From NCBI GenBank assembly GCA_002407045.1, contig DHKB01000030.1, positions 1-21,894 on the forward strand: a stretch of DNA of 21,894 nucleotides. The letters are read 5' to 3'. The translations under genes and the position numbers were made by a program. The first letter of the stretch is position 1, and each line of letters starts with the position of its first letter. The DNA comes from Candidatus Bruticola papionis. GTDB taxonomy: Bacteria > Vulcanimicrobiota > Xenobia > Xenobiales > Xenobiaceae. Shown in pieces: positions 15,652 to 21,894 of the stretch. The notes beneath the pieces were generated by a model, which saw only the letters and a program-made list of their open reading frames with translations, ran no database searches and had not been told where the DNA came from.

Positions 15652-15909
15652 TTAAACCTGAACCTCCTTTAAGGGTTCTTGGGAACTGCCCCCAACAAAA
15701 TTGATGGAGGGGGGAATTATTAATTTTACAAGGCAACTCTCGTTCTGCTAAGCAGCTATTCAACCTTTTTGAGCTCCCCTACCCCGCCCTGTTTCATCTA
15801 CAGAGCTCAATATTATAAAGCCATAAGCAACCGTTGCCGCTAGGCAGCCCAAAGATAAAAATCATCTCTCGACCCCCAACGGCACAGTAACTGCAAAAAG
15901 GCAAGCCAT
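15652..15909 (-). other. Intergenic region between bamA and the ompH genes; possible structured leader
   Basis: 258 nt without a gene. No convincing terminator for bamA is seen. Near the ompH start are two mutually exclusive pairings (+ strand coordinates): CCCCC 15689–15693 with GGGGGG 15709–15714, or TTGGG 15679–15683 with CCCAA 15691–15695. An 8-bp inverted repeat TTGAGCTC/GAGCTCAA (15769–15776, 15803–15810) lies further up. These could be leader or regulatory structure, but this is weak. An internal promoter is possible and was not located. Confidence 0.3.
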
Positions 15910-18900
15910 TTAGAAGGACTGACCTATACCTATACTGGATCGTGATCCATCTTTACCGAAGGCATAGTCTATACGAATAACGCCCAATCCCAGATTGGGG
16001 AAGACGATACGTAAACCGACACCAGCATCAGTATAAAGTTCACTAGATTTATAACCAGAAATCCAGGCATTACCAGCGTCAACAAAGACAGCTCCACTAA
16101 GCATCTTAATATTGCCAATCGGGAAACGGTACTCGGCATTGAGTAACACTACCTTATTACCGAACATGGAGTTATCTTGATAGCCACGTAAAGTATCAGT
16201 ACCACCAGCATAGAAGTACTCAGAAGCGGGAGCTCCGTTACCAACTGTGCCATACATACCTCGCAAAGCTAACGTAGAACGCTTAGTCAGAGGAACGTAG
16301 TGGCGACCTTCTACAACAAACTTTTTGTAATTATAATCTCCGCCAAAGCCAGCGAAAGTAAGGGCCACATTGGCGTAGCTTCCTTTGTGAGGGCTGAAGA
16401 CATCATCACGAGTATCGTAAAGTGTCGACAAGCCAATGGCATTTAAATCACCTTTGCCCAAGCCAACAGGTACATACAGAGACTTACCAGACATGGTCAA
16501 ATTGATGGTCTCATGGCGCAGAGTTACAAAACCGCGGAAATCGTCGGAGAAGGGGTGACCGTAAGTTACAGTAGCGCCGTAAACTTCCTGATCGTAGTAA
16601 GCATAAGTGCCATAATCGGCGCCAGTAACTTGCTGTTCCAGATCGTCAACGCTGTTGTAATAAGCAGATACGCCGATGGAATCTTGAGCAGAGTTGATAG
16701 CTGGATCATAGTAAGAAATACTATAGGCACCAATCTGAGCACCACGCTGTAAGTTTACAGAGAATTGTTTGCCTTCACCGAACAAGTTGCGTTCAGAATA
16801 AGAAATAGCACCTGTAATACCAGGACGCACAGCGCCAGATCCACCACCAGCATAGCCTACACCGACAGTAGCCAAACCAGTCTTTTGCTCCTCGATATTG
16901 AGAACCAAGATAGCTTGTCCGGGAGCAGCTCCAGGCTCAACTTCGGGCTCAACTTTTTTGAACAAGCCCAAATTATTCAAACGCTCTAAATCTTTTTGAA
17001 TGCGATCGCGACGCATTACCTCACCGGGCTTAGTGCGAATATTGCGCAAAACGGTGTCATCTTTAGTGCGATGTTTAGTGGCGCTGGTGCCAGTCCAAGT
17101 AAGCTTAATTTCTTGAAGTACAGCTTCAACTACATTGACAGTGACAACACCAGTCTCAACGTCAACCGAAGGTTTAATCGTATCTAAAATATATTGTTTC
17201 TCATCATAAAGGGCAGAGATTTTCTCAGTATCGGTACGCAAGGTGTTACGATTGAACAAATCGCCAGGCTTCAAGGTGATCATGGAAGCGATCTGATCAT
17301 GAGGGAAAACCGTCACACCCTCAACCTTTACTTCTTTAACCACAATACCGTCAGCCAAAGTCAGGGTCAATTTTCCATCGTTAAAATCAAGCTTGGTAAT
17401 GTGGGAAGGGCTAATAGTGTAGCCTAAATCTTCATTATAGTACTTGTTAATAGACTGTAAGTCGTTTTGCAAAACGCGCGTATTGAGTACTTTTCCAGTT
17501 TCCAATTGCATAAGAGAACGCAATTTATCGGTGGAAGCTACGCTATTGCCTTCCAAGACAATTTCGTTAACCACAGGGTTTTCCAAAACACGGAAAATTA
17601 CACGCACACCGTCAGACGTATAGCGAGTATCCAAGCGAACATCAGTATAGTAGCCACTGTCGTATATAGCTTGCATATCGCGACGAATACGCGGTTCCAA
17701 TAAAGGATCACCAATACGAGTTGAAATTATTTGTAAAATTTCTTCAGAAGAGACGGTTTTATTACCCTCAACTTCAATGCTAACAACCTTGGGAACATCG
17801 GCATCTTCCAAGCCAGAATTATTATCTTCTTGTACAGTGTTCTTGTCGTTAACTAACTCAGAAGGGATATCGCCAGGGAAAACATTTTTGGGGGCTTCAC
17901 CAGATAAATATCTAGCCGAAGTAACCCTAAATCCACCATTTTCCGAAACTTCGTAAAAAACGGACAAGCTATCGCCAATTTTTATGCCCTCGGCCATTTG
18001 ACTATTGGCGTCTACAATGAAGTCTAAACTTAAGGGCTCACCGCTGGCACTTACTCCTGCAATACGCAAAGAGCTATCAGTTATGGCTTCTACAGTACCG
18101 CTAAAAATAGGAGAAATGGGAGCAGTAGCTTTATCTTCTGTTTTTTGTGCTTTAGCAGAATTTTGATCAGTAGACTTTACGGTTGTCTCGGCTTGTTTGG
18201 CTTCGTCAGTAGTAGTGTCTTTTACTTGCTCAGAAGTAGATTCGGTGGCTGCAGCCTGATTAGCTTGGCTATCCACAGCCTGAGTATTATCGGCAGCCTG
18301 GACATCTTTGGCTTCCTTGGGCTCAGCAACTTGTTCGGGTAGCTCTTGCTGCTGAGCTTTACTCTTGTCAACAGCTTGGCTATTTTCGGCCTGAACTTGT
18401 GCTTTAGTCTCTTCAGCCTTGGACTCGGTCGAGTTGATATTTTGGCTCGGCTCGACACGCTTTTTAGAAGCTGTGCTTTTTGCTTTGGAATTGGAAGCAG
18501 AAAGTTTTCTGGCCGCTCTGCTTTGGGCCAGTTTGGCTTTGGCTTTTTCCAATTCGGACTTGCCAGTGCTTTTAGAAGCAGCCTTGTGTTCAGCTTGGCT
18601 GCTCACTTTTTCTGAAGCAGTCGACACAGTGGCTGTTTTTGAAGAGCCTTCAGGTTCTGAAGCACGAACTACCTCGGCGGCTGCCTCGGGCTCGGCACTT
18701 CCGTCGGAAGCGACCAACTTAAGAATGCGTGGTTGCACATACTCACAATTCTCTGATTGGCTTTGCGAAGCTAAAACACGGGAATTGTCGCCGACAGAAT
18801 AATCATAGCTAAGATCGGCCCCTGTTTTGACAACAGCCGGTATGGGATCGACCGAACTTCCTGCTGTACTTCCGGGCAAACTTTCTGCGAATGCGGGAAG

Positions 18901-18963
18901 AGAAGTCCCGAAGCTGCCTACAAGCACTGCTGCTGACAAGACATGTCCGAGTGCGTTCCTCAT
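15910..18963 (-). CDS. bamA: Outer-membrane protein assembly factor BamA (Omp85) with long disordered N-terminal region
   Basis: 1017 residues (E. coli BamA is 810). ATG with GGAGG 6 nt upstream. Signal peptide 1–26 (ends PAFA-ES). Residues about 85–280 are low complexity (Ala, Lys, Glu, Ser, Thr, Gln) and probably disordered. A small beta-rich module follows at about 284–353 (FSGTVEAITDSSLRIAG…GDSLSVFYEV). Then come four POTRA-like domains at about 392–462, 464–540, 541–614 and 615–692, fewer than the five of E. coli. The beta-barrel runs from about 695 to 1017 and has the conserved LRGY (925–928; VRGF/Y in the family) and a terminal Phe (IGIGQSF), the beta-signal for outer-membrane insertion. 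BamA folds and inserts outer-membrane proteins. It heads the unit with the OmpH chaperones and is divergent from a BamB-like gene. Confidence 0.93.
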   Translation of the reverse strand: MRNALGHVLSAAVLVGSFGTSLPAFAESLPGSTAGSSVDPIPAVVKTGADLSYDYSVGDNSRVLASQSQSENCEYVQPRILKLVASDGSAEPEAAAEVVRASEPEGSSKTATVSTASEKVSSQAEHKAASKSTGKSELEKAKAKLAQSRAARKLSASNSKAKSTASKKRVEPSQNINSTESKAEETKAQVQAENSQAVDKSKAQQQELPEQVAEPKEAKDVQAADNTQAVDSQANQAAATESTSEQVKDTTTDEAKQAETTVKSTDQNSAKAQKTEDKATAPISPIFSGTVEAITDSSLRIAGVSASGEPLSLDFIVDANSQMAEGIKIGDSLSVFYEVSENGGFRVTSARYLSGEAPKNVFPGDIPSELVNDKNTVQEDNNSGLEDADVPKVVSIEVEGNKTVSSEEILQIISTRIGDPLLEPRIRRDMQAIYDSGYYTDVRLDTRYTSDGVRVIFRVLENPVVNEIVLEGNSVASTDKLRSLMQLETGKVLNTRVLQNDLQSINKYYNEDLGYTISPSHITKLDFNDGKLTLTLADGIVVKEVKVEGVTVFPHDQIASMITLKPGDLFNRNTLRTDTEKISALYDEKQYILDTIKPSVDVETGVVTVNVVEAVLQEIKLTWTGTSATKHRTKDDTVLRNIRTKPGEVMRRDRIQKDLERLNNLGLFKKVEPEVEPGAAPGQAILVLNIEEQKTGLATVGVGYAGGGSGAVRPGITGAISYSERNLFGEGKQFSVNLQRGAQIGAYSISYYDPAINSAQDSIGVSAYYNSVDDLEQQVTGADYGTYAYYDQEVYGATVTYGHPFSDDFRGFVTLRHETINLTMSGKSLYVPVGLGKGDLNAIGLSTLYDTRDDVFSPHKGSYANVALTFAGFGGDYNYKKFVVEGRHYVPLTKRSTLALRGMYGTVGNGAPASEYFYAGGTDTLRGYQDNSMFGNKVVLLNAEYRFPIGNIKMLSGAVFVDAGNAWISGYKSSELYTDAGVGLRIVFPNLGLGVIRIDYAFGKDGSRSSIGIGQSF

Positions 18964-19494
18964 CTAATTCCTCCAAACAAAAAAGCAAAATACGACCACC
19001 GCCGAAGCCGTGAGCTTTACGAAAAAAAATCGAAAGCCTCCTCAGCCAGCTTTCTTTTTATAAAAATTTTATAGCTTTCAACCTGACGTTATGCTCTCAC
19101 AAATGCCAACGTCATCAAATGCTTCCAATATAACAAGTACATCCCATTAAGTGCTTATCCTCCGTAGCTATCGAAAAAAACGCCGAATATTCCCCACACA
19201 CGGTCATCCTTTATCAAGCTCAGAGCGCATTACAAAACAGGACAAAGTCTTAAGACGAAAATAGCCGCAAAAACGGACTTTTCAGCCTTAGCCGCCAACC
19301 GAAAGCGCAGCAAAAATTTCCGCAAAATCCCGCCCTTTTTCGCTACCCTCCAGACCTATCCTTCATAGGCAAAGCCTTTAGAGAAGTGGCCAAGTTATAC
19401 TCTGTCAAGATCAAAAACTATTAGCTTGCCTTCAGAGGCTCAAAGTGACACGCCAGGAACAGGCTTCCCCAAGCAGAAAGATGCATGTGATACC
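18964..19494. other. Divergent intergenic region between bamA and the propeller gene
   Basis: About 530 nt (460 nt if the propeller gene starts at a TTG at 19426). It must carry promoters in both directions, but I see no convincing –35/–10 pair for bamA. For the + strand, TATACT at 19396–19401 is a possible –10 without a good –35. Symmetric sites: TGACGTT-N17-AACGTCA (19084–19114) and GTCTTAAGAC (19247–19256). A-tracts occur at 19022–19029 and 19174–19180. No RNA gene recognised. Confidence 0.4.
19032..19054 (-). promoter_or_regulatory. Terminator-like hairpin in the bamA leader (possible attenuator)
   Basis: GAAAGC (19032–19037) pairs with GCTTTC (19049–19054), loop 11 nt. On the – strand it is followed by GA and eight T (19029–19022), about 60 nt before the bamA start. 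On the + strand it is followed by five T. It could attenuate bamA transcription or end an unseen – strand transcript. A 6-bp stem is modest. Confidence 0.35.
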
Positions 19495-20940
19495 ATGTCC
19501 AGACTTAGCTTTTCATCTATTGTTTTGTCTCTAGCCACCCTAGCTGTATGCTATATTCAAGCATGGCCGGGCAGGGCTGAAAACATTTCCGAGTCTAACA
19601 AGCTTTCTTCCGAGCCATCTCCAATTTATATAATGGAAGAGCAGGAATATAAAATTCCTTATGGCCGTTTCTATCTTAATTCTAAGCCACTCTGGGAAAA
19701 CAACTTCAAGGCTCCTATAGCTTGGCTTTCAGTAAGCAATCGCTTGTTAAATGTCGGCTCTCTGTTTGCCAAACGAATAACTTCTTACGATATAACTAGT
19801 GGCCTTGCTATCTGGAATACTTTTGTCAGCGCCCCTATTGCCTCTCCTCCGTTATACTTGGACAACATATTGATAGCTAATGCCAAGGACTGCTCTGTAA
19901 ACAGTTTGGACACAATTAGTGGAGAAACTAAATATTGGGTATTGCCCTTTCCTTACGATCGACTCATTCAAGAGAGTAAAAAGAAGCTTTCTGAGTCTGT
20001 TCAAAGTTCTTCCGAACGTCTAAGCGCAGCTCAAGCCATGGCTAAAGCCAAAGAGAAAGCGAAAGAACGCCAATTTCGCAATCAGTTATTGCGTTTAAAA
20101 TTCAACACTCTGCCCCGTCTTTCTTATAGTTCGCCCTGCCAGGGGAAAGAGAAAATTGTTTGCCTTTCCGGAGACGGCATCATCACTCAGTTTGCTGCCG
20201 ACGGTACGAATGCTGATTGGTATCTCTTAGAATGCAATGGCATAAGTAATAAACCATTTATCAGCAGTCCGGCTATTCAAATTTTCAGTAACAAAAACTC
20301 AGAATACTTATATGCAATCAGTTTAAATGGTCGGCTATGGAGCGTTGATCTAAACGATCCCAATACTTCCGTAAGCCAGCGAGTTGGCTCAGGTCATTTA
20401 GAATTTCGTCAGCCACTGCGCATTGTCAAAAATTTCCTATACGCTACCGCTTCCAACGGTCATATTTTTTGCTACGCTTTAGGGGCCAGCTCCGAAGGCG
20501 ATCAGTACTTTAGGCCTAAATTAGTCTGGCGTTACATCCAAGCCAAGCATAGCGGAGAGCAAACAAACTCTCAAGGCGTTTTGATTAACACACCGAGTTT
20601 CGACTTTCACAAGCCTCGCTGTTTCTTTATCAATGATAATAGCATTGTGTCTTTAGCATCTCTAAGTGGAAAGCTTCTCTGGCGTTATCAGAGCACTAAA
20701 CATTTTTCAACCCCTGCTTTATATTGGAATGGCAGCATTCTAGCTGCCACAGAGAATCAAAGCCTTTTAGTTTTAGATGCTGAATCGGGACGTCTCAAAC
20801 AAGAATATAGCTTGCCATTTACGCCTTCTTGTCCATTAGTTGTTGATGACAAATATCTTTATATTGGCGGAGCTCAAGGCCAAATAGCTTGTTTTGAAAT
20901 TGGCGATGTTCCCTCAGACTTACTTAAAGATAATTCCTAA
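19495..20940 (+). CDS. Exported PQQ-type beta-propeller protein, BamB-like
   Basis: 481 residues from the ATG at 19495, chosen because a signal peptide begins there (MSRLSFSSIVLSLATLAVCY…PGRAEN). A TTG at 19426 would add 23 polar residues; neither start has a strong ribosome site. The body has propeller-blade repeats of the PQQ/pyrrolo-quinoline type: ITSYDITSGLAIWNTFVSAP, CSVNSLDTISGETKYWVL, IVSLASLSGKLLWRYQST, LLVLDAESGRLKQEYSLP and IGGAQGQIACFEI. Between blades, about residues 147–190, lies an inserted charged helix (SSERLSAAQAMAKAKEKAKERQF). BamB is such a propeller and helps BamA; the divergent position next to bamA supports that role here, but propellers of this type have many functions. 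No lipobox Cys is evident, unlike E. coli BamB, which is a lipoprotein. Confidence 0.75.
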   Translation: MSRLSFSSIVLSLATLAVCYIQAWPGRAENISESNKLSSEPSPIYIMEEQEYKIPYGRFYLNSKPLWENNFKAPIAWLSVSNRLLNVGSLFAKRITSYDITSGLAIWNTFVSAPIASPPLYLDNILIANAKDCSVNSLDTISGETKYWVLPFPYDRLIQESKKKLSESVQSSSERLSAAQAMAKAKEKAKERQFRNQLLRLKFNTLPRLSYSSPCQGKEKIVCLSGDGIITQFAADGTNADWYLLECNGISNKPFISSPAIQIFSNKNSEYLYAISLNGRLWSVDLNDPNTSVSQRVGSGHLEFRQPLRIVKNFLYATASNGHIFCYALGASSEGDQYFRPKLVWRYIQAKHSGEQTNSQGVLINTPSFDFHKPRCFFINDNSIVSLASLSGKLLWRYQSTKHFSTPALYWNGSILAATENQSLLVLDAESGRLKQEYSLPFTPSCPLVVDDKYLYIGGAQGQIACFEIGDVPSDLLKDNS

Positions 20941-21170
20941 TATTGAACATGCTCACCTTACAGGGGACTACCCGAGAGTCAAAACATAAATAAAAAATAA
21001 AGAAATTGCGGTACATTCAGGTAGCAATAATGCTTATATATGAAGCTATAAAAAGTCTTAAATTGCTGTATTTTTATTGTTTATTTAGCTTGCATTTATG
21101 CTCCACAGATATACTTTCCCACTTTAATCTTTTTTTTAATATCAGTTTATGGTACTCAAAGTAAAACCCA
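20941..21170. other. AT-rich intergenic region, nothing definite
   Basis: 230 nt after the propeller gene. I see no clear T-tailed hairpin for that gene and no credible coding frame. A 103-codon – strand frame crossing from 21385 to 21074 is an antisense shadow of the small gene. Confidence 0.4.
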
Positions 21171-21199
21171 TTTACTGAGGCTGAGTAGAGATCGATAAT
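21171..21199 (+). promoter_or_regulatory. Promoter of the first small-protein gene
   Basis: TTTACT (21171–21176), 17-nt spacer, GATAAT (21194–21199). The same two hexamers with the same 17-nt spacing occur before the second copy, while the spacer sequences differ. This conservation is strong support that it is a promoter. The likely transcript start is near 21206, giving a leader of about 39 nt. Confidence 0.75.
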
Positions 21200-21205
21200 A
21201 CTGGC

Positions 21206-21244
21206 AAGAAAAAAAAAACTTCTCGTCTTACGGAGGTAATTATC
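21206..21244 (+). promoter_or_regulatory. A-tract leader with strong ribosome binding site (copy 1)
   Basis: AAG followed by ten A (21209–21218), then a short variable stretch and TTACGGAGGTAATTATC up to the ATG. GGAGG is 8 nt from the start codon. The leader matches copy 2 almost base for base except for a few positions and one A fewer there. It appears unstructured and built for efficient translation. Confidence 0.7.
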
Positions 21245-21481
21245 ATGGGAACTCTTACTACTGCTGCCAGTATCGCTCAGATGACCGCTAACGATTACCA
21301 GAATGCTCAGAGCATTTACACCTCTATGCAGGCCGACGCTCAGAAGAGCCAGATGAATCGCTGGCAGATTCTCCAGGACACTCAAACCAAGATCTTCGAA
21401 ATTCAGCAGGACGTCACCGTCAATAGAGCTCAGACTCAGGACAAGATGTTCAGCAAGTGGGATGAGTACATCCGTGGTTAA
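21245..21481 (+). CDS. Small Gln-rich helical protein, tandem copy 1, function unknown
   Basis: 78 residues, ATG after a strong GGAGG site. No signal peptide, no membrane segment, no Cys and no Pro. Gln is very high (13 of 78). The sequence looks entirely helical: ASIAQMTANDYQNAQSIYTS, then NRWQILQDTQTKIFEIQQDV and a tail with SKWDEYIRG. Codon use is unlike the neighbours: 12 of 13 Gln are CAG and all four Lys are AAG, as in very highly expressed genes. With the strong promoter and terminator this suggests an abundant product. I recognise no family. The size and helical nature recall secreted filament or needle subunits (type III needle, WXG100), but no defining motif is present, so this is only a suggestion. 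Confidence 0.85.
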   Translation: MGTLTTAASIAQMTANDYQNAQSIYTSMQADAQKSQMNRWQILQDTQTKIFEIQQDVTVNRAQTQDKMFSKWDEYIRG

Positions 21482-21524
21482 TTTCTAGTATCGGTTTTTG
21501 GAAGAGCCTAATACCTAGATAAAT

Positions 21525-21570
21525 AAAAGAGCCGCCTTGGCGACCAATCTGGCCAAGGCGGCTCTTTTTG
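21525..21570 (+). terminator. Strong intrinsic terminator between the two small-protein genes
   Basis: A perfect 17-bp stem (21525–21541 with 21552–21568; core GAGCCGCCTTGGC) and a 10-nt loop, running into TTTTTG and TTT. It lies 43 nt after the first small gene and ends its transcript, so each copy is a separate unit. Confidence 0.95.
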
Positions 21571-21648
21571 TTTAAGTTATTAACATCGTGTAGACCTATT
21601 TTTTATATTTTCTTTAACTTAGCTTAATCACACTTATATTTATTTCCA

Positions 21649-21677
21649 TTTACTAATGTCTTTATCAAACTGATAAT
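21649..21677 (+). promoter_or_regulatory. Promoter of the second small-protein gene
   Basis: TTTACT (21649–21654), 17-nt spacer, GATAAT (21672–21677), identical hexamers and spacing to copy 1. The preceding CCA is also shared. Further upstream the copies differ. Confidence 0.75.
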
Positions 21678-21683
21678 ATCCGT

Positions 21684-21721
21684 AAGAAAAAAAAACTTTT
21701 CCGATTACGGAGGTAATTATC
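21684..21721 (+). promoter_or_regulatory. A-tract leader with strong ribosome binding site (copy 2)
   Basis: AAG, nine A (21687–21695), then TTACGGAGGTAATTATC and ATG, as in copy 1. Confidence 0.7.
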
Positions 21722-21894
21722 ATGGGAGCTGCCACTATTGCTGCTAGCATCGCTCAGATGCAGGCTAACGATCTTCAGAATGCTCAGAGCATTTACACCT
21801 CTATGCAGGCCGACGCTCAGAAGAGCCAGATGAACCGCTGGAAGATCCTCCAGGACACCCAGACCAAGATCTTCGAAATCCAGCAGGACGTCAC
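21722..21894 (+). CDS. Small Gln-rich helical protein, tandem copy 2 (3' end outside window)
   Basis: 57 complete codons are visible before the window ends. Over this length the protein differs from copy 1 at six positions: residues 3, 4 and 6 near the N-terminus, T14Q, Y18L and Q41K. The two genes share a 59-nt identical run (21299–21357 with 21776–21834). Elsewhere there are several synonymous changes, again mostly towards C- or G-ending codons (CAG, AAG, ATC, ACC). This points to an older duplication kept under selection for the protein, or partial gene conversion in the middle. Further copies may lie beyond the window. Function unknown. Confidence 0.85.
   Translation, partial: MGAATIAASIAQMQANDLQNAQSIYTSMQADAQKSQMNRWKILQDTQTKIFEIQQDV

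Noticed and set aside
15769..15810. TTGAGCTC/GAGCTCAA inverted repeat as bamA terminator
   Set aside because: The loop is 26 nt and no T-tract follows on either strand.
19247..19256. GTCTTAAGAC palindrome as operator
   Set aside because: A single 10-bp palindrome in an AT-rich 500-nt region can arise by chance; no second copy or promoter context.
21074..21385. 103-codon – strand frame
   Set aside because: It is antisense to the small-protein gene and its promoter, and its composition follows from them.
21245..21481. Small protein as a WXG100/ESX member
   Set aside because: No W-x-G motif and no secretion tail of that family.
1..21894. CRISPR arrays, tRNA or rRNA genes, insertion sequences
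   Set aside because: No regularly spaced repeats, no cloverleaf-like or rRNA-like stretch, and no transposase-like frame or paired terminal repeats were seen.

Overview
The window comes from a diderm (outer-membrane) bacterium and is almost entirely envelope biogenesis: lipid A synthesis plus outer-membrane protein assembly. The order bamA – (ompH)n – lpxD and lpxC – fabZ – lpxA – lpxB resembles outer-membrane clusters of Cyanobacteria and of diderm Terrabacteria such as Negativicutes. A LpxB-related protein of a type known from Cyanobacteria and Deinococcus points the same way. The exact phylum cannot be read from the window; a Vampirovibrionia-, Eremiobacterota- or Armatimonadota-like lineage is my inference. 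Base composition is moderate to AT-rich, and TTG and GTG starts are common.

Layout. (1) 1–2923, + strand: the end of a full-type lpxD, a small membrane protein, a metallophosphatase with an LpxH-like GNRE motif, and an LpxB-related protein. (2) 9185–2901, – strand, read leftwards: lpxC, fabZ, a Gfo/Idh oxidoreductase, lpxA, a double LpxB fusion, and an ICMT-like membrane methyltransferase. This unit converges on unit 1 with a 23-bp overlap of coding ends. (3) 11209–9380, – strand: one unrecognised exported protein, fenced by terminators on both sides. (4) 18963–11420, – strand: bamA, four OmpH/Skp-like genes carrying five OmpH-type domains, and a second LpxD that lacks the N-terminal domain, ending in a terminator. 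(5) 19495–20940, + strand: an exported beta-propeller protein (BamB-like), divergent from bamA across about 530 bp. (6) 21245 to the window end, + strand: two tandem copies of a short Gln-rich helical protein, each with the same promoter, A-tract leader and strong ribosome binding site, separated by a strong terminator.

How it fits together. LpxA, LpxC, LpxD and LpxB make the lipid A disaccharide. FabZ supplies or competes for 3-hydroxyacyl-ACP. The step between LpxD and LpxB (UDP-diacylglucosamine pyrophosphate cleavage) has no classical LpxH or LpxI here, and the metallophosphatase at 892–1737 is the natural candidate. BamA inserts outer-membrane proteins, the OmpH-like proteins are periplasmic chaperones or spacers, and the propeller may be a Bam accessory. 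The least conventional parts are the expanded OmpH set, BamA with a long disordered N-terminal region, the LpxB–LpxB fusion, and the tandem small-protein locus at the right end.
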